A stretch of DNA of 35,890 bases, taken from a candidate division KSB1 bacterium. GTDB taxonomy: Bacteria; Zhuqueibacterota; Zhuqueibacteria; Residuimicrobiales; Krinioviventaceae. The notes under the pieces were generated by a model. The model saw only the letters and a list, made by a program, of their open reading frames with translations, had not been told where the DNA came from and ran no database searches. Below, in pieces: positions 7,311 through 17,619 of the stretch (position 1 is the first letter of the stretch; every line of letters begins with the position of its first letter). The DNA is taken from assembly GCA_034505495.1 (NCBI GenBank), contig JAPDQV010000037.1:1-35890 (forward strand). The letters are read 5' to 3'. The position numbers and the translations under genes were made by a program.

Positions 7311-10300
7311 CTATTTTAGCAAAACCAGCTTGAGGGTCTTTTGATAGTCGGCGGCTTTGAAGCGGGCGAAATAGACACCGGTACTCTGGTCGTCGGCGTG
7401 CCAATTCACCGTGTGCTCTCCGGCAGGGTATAGATCATTTGCCAGTTCCGCAACCTGCCGACCGAGCGAGTTATAGACAACGAGATTCACCCTGGCAGCG
7501 CGCGGCAGGTAAAACCGCAGAGTCGTAACGGCATTGAACGGATTGGGATAGTTGGGAGCAATTCGAAATGCAGTCGGTATCGCCGACTCGTCGTTTTCTT
7601 CGACAGGACTGGCCGCATCGTCGGCGCGTGGTGAGCCGTGAATTACAGCCGAAGCGGTCCAATAGTCGGCGTTGTTCGGATCGCCGCTCGGACGAGCCAA
7701 GCGCGCAACCAGCGACTTGCCTTTTCCGTCTGCTTCCGTCGGCCAGGGCTCTTTATCGTTGTATTTGAAATTCAATACGGTATCGCCGGCGGCGGAAACA
7801 AGCGTTATTCGTTCGCCGGCGTTGCTCAGGTTGCCTTCGTATTGGCCGTCGGCTGAAAAACCGTAGCGCAGTTTAAAGTATTCGGCGCCGGAGCATAACA
7901 CAATAAAGCCGCCCGGCGGTAATAGGGTTTGCGGCGGGAATTGATAATGGATTCCTTTGACGAATTGTGCGCCCGTCAGGTTGAGGGGGGTGCCGCCGAT
8001 ATTTTTCAACTCGATAAACTCGAACAGATCGCCGTCGAGGGTATCCGATCCGGCGATATGCGGCAGAGGATGATAGTGCAGTTCCGTAACGCGCAGGCTG
8101 CTCAAATCCTCATGCACCGCCAATAGAATTTCATCCACGGCGCTCCATTCATTATTAAAGAGTACCCGCGCCTTGACCCAGGTGGTCTGATAAATCGGAA
8201 TCGGTGCCTTGTATTCCAAAGCCGATGCCGACAACAAACCGCTGCTCTTTTCGTTTACGGCGGCCGTCAATTCCGGCAGGATGAGAAAATCCGAACTGGT
8301 TGTGGAAACGTTCAAGGCATGAATCGCCAGCAGATTGACGCCGGCGCGAAGAAGGCCGACCCGATCGGTCAGATCGAATGTTTCCGGCTGCTCGGCCTCG
8401 TGGTTTCCCGTGGCAGCGGAATTCCACTGCAGGTCGGCCGGAGCGTTGACCTCAAGGACTTTAATACCATTAAGATAAACGACAAAACCGTCGTCATAAA
8501 GAACGCTCAAGCTTAGGCTCGTAAAGAGGGGCAGATCAGCTGCTTGAACGACGAAAGGGATGCGCAACAGACAACTGGTGTTGGGTGTCGTCGTGTTGCT
8601 TTGATGCATATATTTGGCGACATCCAGCTTGATATAGCCTTCATAGCCGGTTTCTTTTTCATAGCCGACGCCGCCGGGAAGACCGCTGCAGAGCTCCCAA
8701 TCCGAATGATCAAAAGCCGGATCGCTTCGCCAGGAAGGCGGCACGGCCCCCTTGGGTACCAGGACGCGCTTCGGCGTTGTGCGAGAGATCAAATTGACCC
8801 AACGCACTCCTCCCTCGGCAAAAGGATTGTGCGGATCCTGGCCGTCGAGCGTATAGTAAATCTTTCCACGCGGCGAGGACATGGTCAGTTGAAAGCCTTT
8901 CTCGACCGTGCGGCTGCGGGTATTAAAAAGCGGCGGATCAAAATTGGGGTACCAGCCTTTGGCTTTGAACTGCTTTAATACGATTTCCGACCGACGCGGG
9001 AAATATTCGTTGACCAAATAATTGACTTCGTTCATCCATTCGATGTCGCGGGTGTAGGGAGGTTTACGCAGAACATCTCCCCAGCGCGCCGACTCGGCAA
9101 TGATGGCGTTGTCGATTTGCTGCTTACGGTACAGAAGGCGCTCTATATTGCGTTCGGGAGTCAATGCTCCATTGTTGAAAAAGTGTTTGTAGACGCGATC
9201 GGCAAAACGAAGACGGTACTCGGCATTGGCGGTCAACTGCTGATGCAGCCATTGGGGATTGAAATGCTCCTGCTGTTCTCCGGCGGGAAAAGGCCCCGTG
9301 CGATCTTCATTGACATTGAACAGGGTATGCTCGGCATCGTGACGAAAGAACTTGAATCCGTCCGGATTGACTCGATTATAGATTGCCCAAAAATTGTTCG
9401 GCCGCACATTGCCGAGAAACTCGCTGATCGGCGCGTCGAAATCGCCGACAAAGTAAGTGTTGATCATATAGTCGATCAAATTGTCGACATCGAGATATTT
9501 GGGATAAGACGGGTTGCGTGTGCCGTCCGGATTGAGTCCCTGCACGCGAAAATAGGCGGCATTGTCGGAAAAGCCTTTTTTGGCGAGCGCCCATAAGGCA
9601 TTCCATGCGTCCAAGGTCCCGTTTGCCGCTTCGATCACATAAGGTCGTCCGTACCCGGCATCGACTTTGACGGCGTCGTAATCTTCGGGATTGCCGCCGA
9701 AATAGCGGGCGGCAAAATCAGCCTCCGAGCGCTCCTGCGTATAAAAAAGCCCCCAATAGGTGCCGTTGATGTACAAATGATAGTAGCGGCTACGGGTGTA
9801 GGGTTGGCCCATGTCGCGCTGCAGATCGCGCGAAAAGAGATCGCGAAGAAGCGTGTTACGTTCCGCGCCGCCGTCTTTGCTGCCGGCACCGTAAGCCCAA
9901 GAATAGTTTTGTGAAGTCGCCAGATCGATCTGATCGAACTTGTCGACCCCTTCATTCCCGAACAAAGGATGGTTTAAGGTTCCCTCGCCGTATTCTTTGC
10001 GGAAGAAATAGCGAAAGGCGTGTTTTCGGTTGGAACCGACTCGACTGTAGCCGCCGCGGATGCGCACGCCGCAGTTGATATGAAAACCGTCGGAGCCGTC
10101 CGGATTGAGGAGCTCAATCGAGCACGGCCGTTCCCACTCGATACCCCGTTGAACAGCGTTGACGAAAATGCCGGTTGCGGGATTGAACAGATCCTCCAGA
10201 TCCATCACCATGGAGATCGAAGGGATGTCGAGCAGTGCGGCTTCCATCTTGTTGCGATACCGCGAGTTGGTGTATACGGACGGATCCATGCCGTAATCCA

Positions 10301-10727
10301 TCAACTGGCCGTTGACGGAACTTCCATGCGGCGGCCATTTAGGGCCGGGGCGCTGCCCGTCCGGTGAAAGCTCGGTGACCAGCTTGGCAAAAAGATAGGT
10401 GTGGGTGACCATGTTCGTGACCGGCTGATTGTTGAGCACGGCGATCGCGCGCACGCACACACCGGGCGCCCGATCGCGATTCGTTGTATTGCGCGGATCG
10501 ATGCGTACAACGGCAGGCGATTTGGCCGATAGAGCGCTTTTGCTGGTCAACGGATCCTCACCGTTGAACGTGTACTTGATCGTCGCCCCTTCCACAGGCG
10601 AGGTAATGGTTACATCTAAAGGATTTTCGTAAAACCCCCTGGGCGGATCGAACGTCAGCTTTTTGCTTTGCGCCGACGCTGAAAATGCAGTAATAATCAG
10701 CATCAGGTATGCGCTGTAGGTCTTCAT
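7311..10727 (-). CDS. Large secreted CotH-type protein with lamin-tail and type IX sorting domains
   Basis: Start at 10727 (MKTYSAY) gives a signal peptide ending near SASAQ (residue 20) and a GAGAGGA ribosome site. In the 1138-residue product I see a chitobiase/hexosaminidase C-terminal-like domain (25-115, TFNGEDPLTS), a CotH protein-kinase-like domain (about 215-480; YYHLYINGTYWGLFY, NNFWAIYN, FKFFRHDAEH), a second chitobiase-like domain begun at about 595 (IYYTLDGQDP) and resumed at 830-870 (TTWVKARVLF) around a galactose-binding-like insert (664-815), a lamin-tail domain (877-1005), and a C-terminal sorting domain (1054-1138; NYPNPFNAVTTL, GVYFARF). CotH domains phosphorylate surface proteins in Bacillus; the role here is unknown. 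Probably cell-surface or extracellular. Confidence 0.9.
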   Translation of the reverse strand: MKTYSAYLMLIITAFSASAQSKKLTFDPPRGFYENPLDVTITSPVEGATIKYTFNGEDPLTSKSALSAKSPAVVRIDPRNTTNRDRAPGVCVRAIAVLNNQPVTNMVTHTYLFAKLVTELSPDGQRPGPKWPPHGSSVNGQLMDYGMDPSVYTNSRYRNKMEAALLDIPSISMVMDLEDLFNPATGIFVNAVQRGIEWERPCSIELLNPDGSDGFHINCGVRIRGGYSRVGSNRKHAFRYFFRKEYGEGTLNHPLFGNEGVDKFDQIDLATSQNYSWAYGAGSKDGGAERNTLLRDLFSRDLQRDMGQPYTRSRYYHLYINGTYWGLFYTQERSEADFAARYFGGNPEDYDAVKVDAGYGRPYVIEAANGTLDAWNALWALAKKGFSDNAAYFRVQGLNPDGTRNPSYPKYLDVDNLIDYMINTYFVGDFDAPISEFLGNVRPNNFWAIYNRVNPDGFKFFRHDAEHTLFNVNEDRTGPFPAGEQQEHFNPQWLHQQLTANAEYRLRFADRVYKHFFNNGALTPERNIERLLYRKQQIDNAIIAESARWGDVLRKPPYTRDIEWMNEVNYLVNEYFPRRSEIVLKQFKAKGWYPNFDPPLFNTRSRTVEKGFQLTMSSPRGKIYYTLDGQDPHNPFAEGGVRWVNLISRTTPKRVLVPKGAVPPSWRSDPAFDHSDWELCSGLPGGVGYEKETGYEGYIKLDVAKYMHQSNTTTPNTSCLLRIPFVVQAADLPLFTSLSLSVLYDDGFVVYLNGIKVLEVNAPADLQWNSAATGNHEAEQPETFDLTDRVGLLRAGVNLLAIHALNVSTTSSDFLILPELTAAVNEKSSGLLSASALEYKAPIPIYQTTWVKARVLFNNEWSAVDEILLAVHEDLSSLRVTELHYHPLPHIAGSDTLDGDLFEFIELKNIGGTPLNLTGAQFVKGIHYQFPPQTLLPPGGFIVLCSGAEYFKLRYGFSADGQYEGNLSNAGERITLVSAAGDTVLNFKYNDKEPWPTEADGKGKSLVARLARPSGDPNNADYWTASAVIHGSPRADDAASPVEENDESAIPTAFRIAPNYPNPFNAVTTLRFYLPRAARVNLVVYNSLGRQVAELANDLYPAGEHTVNWHADDQSTGVYFARFKAADYQKTLKLVLLK

Positions 10728-10825
10728 GATTCCTCTCTTTTTGCCGTTTGCATCTGTAGGGTCTGCGCAGAGGCGACTTGATGCCTTTTTGCAGGTAGTG
10801 AGGTTGTGTTGAAATTGACCGAATC

Positions 10826-11584
10826 TCAATAATAGCGCCAGTACCGGCGCATGAGCACCACCGTGGCGCTCGAACAAAAGTCCATGACTTGCTGCAGAGT
10901 TGAAAAGCCCTTTGTTGGGCTTTTTGCCTTGACCGCCGTTCGATTCGGGGTATCGAAGGGATAGACGCCGTACCGACGTACGGCAAATTCCGGCGGAACC
11001 ATTTTAGGGCTGCGGCTCATGGTAAGACCGGCGGTCAAACCGTTCTTTCGGCAACACTGGGCAACACGAACATCAACGCGACCGAAAGGATAGGAAATGA
11101 CCGAGCTGCAGGTGCCTAAACGCGACTTTAACAAAAAACGCGCCAAATTGATCTCTTGTTCCAACTCCTCATCATTGAGGCTGCAGAGATCCTTATGCGT
11201 CAAGCCGTGGATGCCGATCTCCCAATCGGCTTTGGCCAGCGCTTCAATCTGCCGCCAGTCCATCAGTTTAGCGCGCTGTCCCGGGAGCCTGACATCCCAT
11301 ACATTCCATTGGCCGGTAAAGGCGGGATTGACAAAGACGCTTGCCTTGATTCCTTCAGTCTGCAGAATGGGAAAAGCGTGCAAAAAAACCGATTCGTAGC
11401 CGTCATCGAACGTCAAAGCCGTTTGTCCCGAAGGCAAGCCCTCCGCGACAAGCTCGCCGACGGTCCGAATCTGTAAATCGGCGCGCAAAATGGCTTTGAT
11501 TTGGCGCGCAAAGAGTTTAGGGGTGATGTTGGTCACCCCCAAACTGAAACGCGGATCCACACGGTGATAAACCAGGATGCCCAT
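10826..11584 (-). CDS. Polysaccharide deacetylase family protein (NodB fold)
   Basis: A 252-residue protein opening with ILVYHRV, followed by the metal-site motif TFDDGYES (58-65), the HGLTH histidine pair (126-130) and SYPFGRVD, i.e. the usual order of carbohydrate esterase family 4 motifs. Such enzymes remove N- or O-acetyl groups from polysaccharides such as peptidoglycan, chitin oligomers or biofilm polymers. No signal peptide is evident, so location is unclear. The start is 5 bases after the stop of alanine dehydrogenase, and the secreted CotH-type gene follows after about 100 bases. A role in envelope or exopolysaccharide modification is inferred from family only. Confidence 0.9.
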   Translation of the reverse strand: MGILVYHRVDPRFSLGVTNITPKLFARQIKAILRADLQIRTVGELVAEGLPSGQTALTFDDGYESVFLHAFPILQTEGIKASVFVNPAFTGQWNVWDVRLPGQRAKLMDWRQIEALAKADWEIGIHGLTHKDLCSLNDEELEQEINLARFLLKSRLGTCSSVISYPFGRVDVRVAQCCRKNGLTAGLTMSRSPKMVPPEFAVRRYGVYPFDTPNRTAVKAKSPTKGFSTLQQVMDFCSSATVVLMRRYWRYY

Positions 11585-11589
11585 GCGGC

Positions 11590-12723
11590 CTAGGCAACAG
11601 CTTTATCCAAAGGAACGTAGGGCAAATCGAAAGCCTCGGCCACGCCCTTGTAAGTTACTTTTCCGTTGATGATGTTGACGCCTTTAGCCAGGCCAATGTT
11701 TTTCAACAGTTTTTCCGGAATCAACCTGCCCTTTTCATCGATCATCTCGGTGATTTGCAGCGCATAAGGCAACGTCGCGTTGGTCAAGCCGATGGTCGAG
11801 GTTCGAGGTACGGCACCGGGCATGTTGGCTACGCCGTAATGTATGACGCCGTCCACCACATAAGTGGGATTCTCGTGCGTGGTCGGATGAATCGTTTCGA
11901 CGCAGCCGCCCTGATCCACCGCCACATCGACGATCACCGCACCCTCCTGCATCAGCTTGAGCATGTCGCGGGTAATCAGATGCGGCGCTTTGGCGCCCGG
12001 CAGCAGCACCGCGCCGATCACCAAATCGGCTTGCGGCAGGACTTGACGAATGTTATAGGGACTGGACAGCAGCGTAGTCACATTCTTGGGCATGACGTCG
12101 TCAAGATAACGCAGCCGGTCGAGATTAATGTCCAAAATGGTGACATTGGCACCCATGCCGGCGGCGATCTTGGCGGCGTTGCTGCCGACGACGCCTCCGC
12201 CCAAGATGACCACGTTTGCCGGTTTCACGCCGGGAATGCCGCCCAGCAGCAGGCCGCGGCCGCCGAAAAATTTTTCCAAATACTTGGCCCCTTCCTGGAC
12301 CGCCATGCGACCGGCCACCTCGCTCATCGGCACCAGCAGCGGGAGTGAGCCGTCGGCTGCCTCGACCGTCTCATAGGCGATGCACGTCGCACCGGAGGCG
12401 ATCATTGCCTCGGTCAGCTCGCGCGAGGCGGCAAAATGGAAATAAGTGAACACGATGTGATCCCTGCGGATCAAAGGATACTCTTGCGGCAGAGGTTCCT
12501 TCACTTTCATTATCATTTGCGCCTGGGCATAGACATCTGCCGCCGTGGGCACGATCTTGGCCCCGACTTGACGATAAGCGTCGTCGTTAAAACCGCTGCC
12601 TTCTCCCGCCCCTTTCTCGATGAGAACCGTATGGCCGCGTCGCGCCAAAATTTCCGCACCGGCAGGGACGACGGCGATGCGATTCTCATTCGCCTTGATT
12701 TCCTTGGGCACTCCGATGATCAT
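11590..12723 (-). CDS. ald: Alanine dehydrogenase
   Basis: Catalyses the reversible NAD-dependent deamination of L-alanine to pyruvate and ammonia. The start at 12723 (MIIGVPKEIK) follows GGAGGTTACC and puts the catalytic residues at Lys75 (MKVKEP) and His96 (YFHFA), the canonical numbers, which confirms the start. The NAD motif GGGVVG is at 175-180 with the ribose-binding Asp198 at the end of the next strand. The 377-residue length is normal. It lies in a run with an M16 peptidase upstream (23-base gap) and a deacetylase downstream; the grouping has no obvious metabolic logic. Confidence 0.96.
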   Translation of the reverse strand: MIIGVPKEIKANENRIAVVPAGAEILARRGHTVLIEKGAGEGSGFNDDAYRQVGAKIVPTAADVYAQAQMIMKVKEPLPQEYPLIRRDHIVFTYFHFAASRELTEAMIASGATCIAYETVEAADGSLPLLVPMSEVAGRMAVQEGAKYLEKFFGGRGLLLGGIPGVKPANVVILGGGVVGSNAAKIAAGMGANVTILDINLDRLRYLDDVMPKNVTTLLSSPYNIRQVLPQADLVIGAVLLPGAKAPHLITRDMLKLMQEGAVIVDVAVDQGGCVETIHPTTHENPTYVVDGVIHYGVANMPGAVPRTSTIGLTNATLPYALQITEMIDEKGRLIPEKLLKNIGLAKGVNIINGKVTYKGVAEAFDLPYVPLDKAVA

Positions 12724-12745
12724 GGTAACCTCCACTCGTATAGGA

Positions 12746-14002
12746 TTATGGCAAAACTACGGTAATGTTGGTGTTTCCCTCTTTAAAAAGATCCCGAACC
12801 ATCTCTGTGACTTGGCAGGTTGTTACCGCATGGATGGAATCAATAATTTCATCGACTGTAAGGTGCGGCAGCTTGTAGGATTCGGTTTCGGCAATCTTTT
12901 TCAAACGACGGCCGGGGCTTTCCATGCCTATGATCAAATGACCGCGGACCTGGGCTTTGGCTTCCTCGAGCTCCTTTTCCGATAAATCGCCGTCTTTAAT
13001 TTTTTCGATTTCCTCCTTCAGCAGTTCGATCGAGCGGTCGACTTTGGCCTTGTCGCAGGCTAAATAGGCACCGAATACGCCCGTATCCTGCATCAAATCG
13101 GCAAATGTGTAAACCGAATAGGTAAACCCGTATTTTTCGCGGATGTTTTGAAACAGGCGCGAGCTCATGCCGCCGCCCAGCAAAGCATCGAGCAGAGCGA
13201 GCGCATATTTGCGCTCGTCGTCGATGCCGAAGGTGCGCGCCCCATAGCAGATATGGGCCTGATGAATGCTCGCCAGCCGATGCGGCACATAAGGCAGAGG
13301 CGCCTTCATGAGGCCGTTGCGTCGAGAACTTTTTTCCGCAGCCGGAAAATCGGCAAATGCTTTTTCGACAAGCTCGACGAATTGTTCATGCTCTACCAAA
13401 CCGGCCGCCGCGGCGACAATGTTTTCCGGCGTGTAATTACGCTGCTTAAAGTCCGCCAGATCGCCTCGCGAAAACGCTTTGACGGTCTCCGGCCTGCCGT
13501 AGACAAACAGCCCCAATGGATGATCGGTAAAGATGTTTTGGTAGAAATAGTCGAATACGAGCTCTTCCGGATCATCGAACGACTCGGCCATTTCGGCCAA
13601 AACGACCTGCTTTTCGAGCTCTATATCCTGCGGATCGAACTTGGGGAACAGTATAAGATCGGCCAGAACGTCGACTGCGTAAGCCAGATCTTCGGCCAAA
13701 ATGTGGGCGGTGTAGGAGGTGGTTTCTTTGCCTGTCGAGGCGTTGAGGGCGCCGCCGCGCGACTCCAAACAGGCGGCGATTTCGCGGGCGCTGCGGTGCA
13801 GCGTTCCTTTGAACAGCATGTGCTCAATAAAGTGGGCAATGCCGTTGTTTTCCGCCGTTTCGTCGCGGGAGCCGGCCGCCACCCATAAACCGACCGCTGC
13901 GGAACGAACGAACGGCATCCGTTCGCTCACCACGCGGATGCCGTTGTCCAGTTTAGTTATTCGGATCAGGTCTTCCTTGACGTCCTCGGATCGTTCCTGC
14001 AT
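12746..14002 (-). CDS. M16-family zinc peptidase (processing-peptidase-like)
   Basis: A 418-residue protein starting at ATG 14002 (MQERSEDVKE); a longer frame to 14191 would overlap pnp and looks like out-of-frame sequence. The inverted zinc motif HFIEH is at 57-61, with the third ligand in LAEMAES (Glu137 most likely). The second half carries the FTYSVYTFAD-type segment of the inactive M16 repeat. No signal peptide is seen. A gene of this type directly downstream of pnp is a common arrangement in many bacteria, where it is called YmxG or PqqL-like; it has been linked to peptide turnover. No strong ribosome site precedes the chosen ATG. Confidence 0.9.
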   Translation of the reverse strand: MQERSEDVKEDLIRITKLDNGIRVVSERMPFVRSAAVGLWVAAGSRDETAENNGIAHFIEHMLFKGTLHRSAREIAACLESRGGALNASTGKETTSYTAHILAEDLAYAVDVLADLILFPKFDPQDIELEKQVVLAEMAESFDDPEELVFDYFYQNIFTDHPLGLFVYGRPETVKAFSRGDLADFKQRNYTPENIVAAAAGLVEHEQFVELVEKAFADFPAAEKSSRRNGLMKAPLPYVPHRLASIHQAHICYGARTFGIDDERKYALALLDALLGGGMSSRLFQNIREKYGFTYSVYTFADLMQDTGVFGAYLACDKAKVDRSIELLKEEIEKIKDGDLSEKELEEAKAQVRGHLIIGMESPGRRLKKIAETESYKLPHLTVDEIIDSIHAVTTCQVTEMVRDLFKEGNTNITVVLP

Positions 14003-14018
14003 ACGCGCATATGCGCCT

Positions 14019-16094
14019 TTACGGCAGCAGTACCTTTCGATTGAGATCCATTTTGCCGTCGGGCTCGAGCGCCATGAGCTTGACTTCCACGGTGTCGCCG
14101 ACCTTGAGCACATCCTCGACGCGGTTGATGCGCTCCTTGGCAATGTTGGAAATGTGCAGCAGACCTTCTTTACCGGGTAAAATTTCGACAAAAGCGCCGA
14201 AATTCATGATGCGTTTGACTTTACCCACGTAGACCTGGCCGACTTCCGGCTTAGCGACGAGCGCCTTGACCATGGCCAAAGCTTGCTCGCCCTTTTCCGC
14301 GTCGGTGTGGGCGATCGTCACGGTGCCGTCGTCCTCGATGTTGATGACGGCGCCGGTTTTATCCTGAATCTCGCGTACGGTCTTGCCGCCGGGCCCGATG
14401 ATCGTGCCGATTTCCTCTACAGCTACGCGGGTGGTCAGGATGCGCGGCGCATATTTGGACAGGCTTTCGCGCGGTCCTGGCAGCGCCTCGGCCATTTTAT
14501 CCAGGATAAAGAGCCGAGCCTTGCGCGCCTTTTCGAGCGCCTCGGCCATGATCGCCGTTGAGATGCCCTTGATCTTGATGTCCATCTGCATGCCGGTGAT
14601 GCCCTCGCGACTGCCGGCGACCTTGAAATCCATATCGCCCAAATGATCTTCATCGCCCAAAATGTCGGTCAAAATCGCCACCTGGTCGCCTTCCTTGATC
14701 AATCCCATGGCAATGCCGGCAATGTGCGTCTTGACCGGCACGCCGGCATCCATCAGCGACAGCGAACCGGCGCAGACCGTGGCCATCGAAGATGAGCCGT
14801 TGGACTCTAGTACGTCGGAGACGACGCGAATGGTGTAGGGGAACAGGCCGTCTGCAGGAATGGACGGCTTGAGTGAGCGCTCGGCCAAATTGCCGTGTCC
14901 GATTTCGCGCCGGCTGGTGCCGCGAATCGGCTTGACCTCGCCGGTCGAAAAGGGCGGAAAGTTGTAATGCAGCATATAGTTCTTGAAATACTCGCCGCTC
15001 AGTCCTTCGATGATCTGCTCGTCCATTTTGGTGCCGAGCGTGGTGGCGGCGAGCGCCTGCGTCTGGCCGCGGGTAAAGAGCGCCGAACCGTGCGCCCGCG
15101 GCAGCACGCCCACTTCGATGGAGATCGGCCGGATGTCGTCCAGGCCGCGGCCGTCGAGGCGGCGTTTTTCTTCCAACACCATGCGGCGCATCATCGCCTT
15201 TTCGTCATCATGAATGATCTGCTTGATCTGCCGCTCCTTTTCCGGAAACTCTTCGGCGAGCTGTTCAATAACCTCCGCAGTCAAGTCGTTCAGCGCTTTG
15301 CTGCGCTCCTTCTTTTCCGTAATGCGCAGCGCCGCTGCCAAACGATCGCCGTAGATCGCGCGGACCCTCTGCGTCAGTTCGCTCAGGTCTTCGGCCGGCG
15401 GCAGTTCCATCTTCGGCTTGCCGACCTCGGCGATGAGTTCCTTCTGCAGCGCGATCAGCTTTTTGATTTGCTCATGGCCGAATTCCAGCGCCGCCAGCAT
15501 GTCCGCTTCGCTTACCTCTTCAGCTTCACCTTCGACCATGATGATCGAGTCTTCGGAAGCGGCGATGACGATGTCCATGTCGCCGGCATTGCGCTGCTCA
15601 AACGTCGGATTGGCAATGAACTCGCCGTTGATGCGTCCCACGCGTACGCCGGCGATCGGCCCGGCAAAGGGAATATCGGAAATGCTGAGCGCTGCGCCGG
15701 CGCCGGTAATGCCGAGCACATCGGCATCGTTTTCGCCGTCCGCAGAAAGGACCATCACCATAATCTGCACTTCATTGAAAAAACCCTCAGGAAAGAGGGG
15801 ACGAATCGGCCGATCGATCAAGCGCGCCGCCAATACCTCCTGATCCGATGGGCGACCCTCGCGCTTGATAAATCCCCCGGGAATTTTCCCTGCCGCATAC
15901 GCCCTTTCTCGGTATTCTACCTGCAGGGGAAAAAAGTCCTGATCAGGAGTCGGCTGTTCGGCGGCGCAGGCCGTAGCCAGAACCATAGTTTCGCCGAACT
16001 GCACCAGCACCGCACCGTTCGCCTGTTTGGCCACGCGCCCGGTCTCGATGCTGAAAGGACGGCCGGAAAATTCGATTTCTTTTTTGTGAATCAT
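14019..16094 (-). CDS. pnp: Polyribonucleotide nucleotidyltransferase (PNPase)
   Basis: A phosphorolytic 3'-to-5' exoribonuclease of the RNA degradation machinery. The 691-residue product shows two RNase PH domains ([10 protein letters not shown] and the [23 protein letters not shown] segment in the first; [18 protein letters not shown] in the second), a KH domain ([14 protein letters not shown], about 560-600) and an S1 domain ([26 protein letters not shown], near the end). Length is typical. GGAGG precedes the ATG. In most bacteria pnp follows rpsO directly; here four exporter genes intervene. Confidence 0.97.
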   Translation of the reverse strand: MIHKKEIEFSGRPFSIETGRVAKQANGAVLVQFGETMVLATACAAEQPTPDQDFFPLQVEYRERAYAAGKIPGGFIKREGRPSDQEVLAARLIDRPIRPLFPEGFFNEVQIMVMVLSADGENDADVLGITGAGAALSISDIPFAGPIAGVRVGRINGEFIANPTFEQRNAGDMDIVIAASEDSIIMVEGEAEEVSEADMLAALEFGHEQIKKLIALQKELIAEVGKPKMELPPAEDLSELTQRVRAIYGDRLAAALRITEKKERSKALNDLTAEVIEQLAEEFPEKERQIKQIIHDDEKAMMRRMVLEEKRRLDGRGLDDIRPISIEVGVLPRAHGSALFTRGQTQALAATTLGTKMDEQIIEGLSGEYFKNYMLHYNFPPFSTGEVKPIRGTSRREIGHGNLAERSLKPSIPADGLFPYTIRVVSDVLESNGSSSMATVCAGSLSLMDAGVPVKTHIAGIAMGLIKEGDQVAILTDILGDEDHLGDMDFKVAGSREGITGMQMDIKIKGISTAIMAEALEKARKARLFILDKMAEALPGPRESLSKYAPRILTTRVAVEEIGTIIGPGGKTVREIQDKTGAVINIEDDGTVTIAHTDAEKGEQALAMVKALVAKPEVGQVYVGKVKRIMNFGAFVEILPGKEGLLHISNIAKERINRVEDVLKVGDTVEVKLMALEPDGKMDLNRKVLLP

Positions 16095-16160
16095 TTTACC
16101 TCCAATTGGTCATTAAGGATCACCCAATATCAGCCGATACGGCAGGACGGCGCAGCCCGA

Positions 16161-17513
16161 TCATTGCGCAGGCGTACTCTCTGTCTGCGCTTTGACTTCG
16201 CTGATGTCGTCCAGCTTGGGTGTCCATGTTTCTAAAACTTTTTTATCGACAAGATAAAGGGCCGGCTGGTCCGCGAGTTTCGCATAGATCAGATCTCCTT
16301 CGACCTTGCCGAGCGCAATATCCATAACCACCTTGTCGTTTTGATAAAATTTAGCGCGAACTTGGGGCGAATTCAAGCCGGAAACCGCCGGAGACACCGG
16401 CTGATCGACAAATTTCTTGACTTCAAGATCCGCCGCCTCGCGAACGATGGACGACATTTTCCAGCTTTTACCTTCGCGACGTTCAGGCTGTTCCACCGTC
16501 CAAGTGCCGGAAGTATCCTTGGAACAAACAATCGTCTGTCCGTGGAATTCCAATTCGAATTTAGAGACATCGGTGGAAGCGAATTTTGCCAACTTTTTAT
16601 CGCGCAGATCAAAGAGAGTCGGATTCAATACCGATACGAAGGAAGAATCGACCAGGAAAACCATCGGCCGCGACTCGTCGCGCGCATAGTATTTGTCCTC
16701 GGTTGCTTTGCCGATCAGCAGCGTTTTGCGCGCCAAATTTTCCCCCAGCGCCAGCTCGACGCGTACTTTCGGCGCATCGAGGCCGTAGGACTTTAAATCT
16801 TCCGCCTGTTCGACGACGATGCTCCGCATCCGTTCGCTCTGCAGCCGGTTGATCACCTTTTCCACTTCAGATTTGTCGGCTGCGGCCTGGATGGGCGAGG
16901 TGATTTTCCACTCGCCGCCTTGTTTCTCCAGAGCGAAACGACCGTGGCGATTCTGCAGCTGCAGACTGCGCACCTGAAACGTCTCGAAACCCAAAACGGC
17001 TTTATTGCGCAGGTCAAAAAGCGTTTTTTCAGCCTGCGTCCTAACCCACGTAGAGGTCAAAAACACATCCGGCGAGCCGCTCAAGCGGGCGAACACGTAG
17101 CTGCCGGTGGGCGAATCGTCGCCGATATAAAGCGTGTCGATGCGCGATGCGCGTGCAAGCACGAGCGTGTGAAGCGGCGGCTGCAGACCGAATACCGAAT
17201 ACTCGCTCGGATCGCTCGAGATGATCCGCTCCTTGCGCGCCGATTTAACCGAATTAATGAGCGTCTCGATGGCGCTCTTGTCCGCCTCGGTCTGCACCGG
17301 CTGCGTGATTCGCCAGCTCAGGCTGTCCTTCACCGCCTCGATGCCGCTCTGCAGAAGCGCCACGCGCTGTATGTCGCCGGTTTCGAATTCGAGCACCTTT
17401 TCTTCGCTCTTTTTCGTTTCTTCACGGCGTTTGTCCTGCTTGTTCATCAATACAACGCCGCCAATGCCGATCGCCAAAATTACCGCCAGAATGAGTGTAT
17501 TCTTGAACTTCAT
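16161..17513 (-). CDS. DUF4340 domain protein, membrane anchored
   Basis: A 450-residue protein with one N-terminal hydrophobic helix (about 7-23), then a long soluble part. The same pattern occurs at least twice: WRITQPVQTEADKSAIETLIN near 70 and WKITSPIQAAADKSEVEKVIN near 210, each followed by a YGL/FGL and DTLYIGD/KTLLIGK unit, which is the repeat of DUF4340 (PF14238). Such proteins are usually encoded with ABC-2 exporter genes and GldG-like proteins, as here, but the function is unknown; a periplasmic accessory to the exporter is inferred. An intrinsic terminator separates it from the GldG-like gene, so its expression may be reduced or independent. Confidence 0.87.
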   Translation of the reverse strand: MKFKNTLILAVILAIGIGGVVLMNKQDKRREETKKSEEKVLEFETGDIQRVALLQSGIEAVKDSLSWRITQPVQTEADKSAIETLINSVKSARKERIISSDPSEYSVFGLQPPLHTLVLARASRIDTLYIGDDSPTGSYVFARLSGSPDVFLTSTWVRTQAEKTLFDLRNKAVLGFETFQVRSLQLQNRHGRFALEKQGGEWKITSPIQAAADKSEVEKVINRLQSERMRSIVVEQAEDLKSYGLDAPKVRVELALGENLARKTLLIGKATEDKYYARDESRPMVFLVDSSFVSVLNPTLFDLRDKKLAKFASTDVSKFELEFHGQTIVCSKDTSGTWTVEQPERREGKSWKMSSIVREAADLEVKKFVDQPVSPAVSGLNSPQVRAKFYQNDKVVMDIALGKVEGDLIYAKLADQPALYLVDKKVLETWTPKLDDISEVKAQTESTPAQ

Positions 17514-17588
17514 ATTGATCTCCCAATTTGAAGAGCGCGTCCGTTTTCAGCTTTTTGCATCCTCAATTGAGAAAACCTTCTCCTTTGC

Positions 17589-17619
17589 AAAAAGAGGCGG
17601 CTCCCGATGAGGAGCCGCC
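17589..17619 (-). terminator. Intrinsic terminator between GldG-like and DUF4340 genes
   Basis: Perfect 9-base arms GGCGGCTCC / GGAGCCGCC with a 6-base loop at 17596-17619, followed on the minus strand by TCTTTTT. It begins 12 bases after the stop of the GldG-like gene and should end, or attenuate, transcription coming from the rimP-rpsO-ABC direction. Confidence 0.88.

Noticed and set aside
14003..14191. N-terminal extension of the M16 peptidase
   Set aside because: It overlaps the 3' end of pnp in another frame and reads as Ser/Arg-rich shadow sequence.
14895..16235. Plus-strand open frame of 446 codons antisense to pnp
   Set aside because: It mirrors the pnp coding sequence, has a skewed residue mix and no ribosome site, and continues beyond the pnp start by chance.
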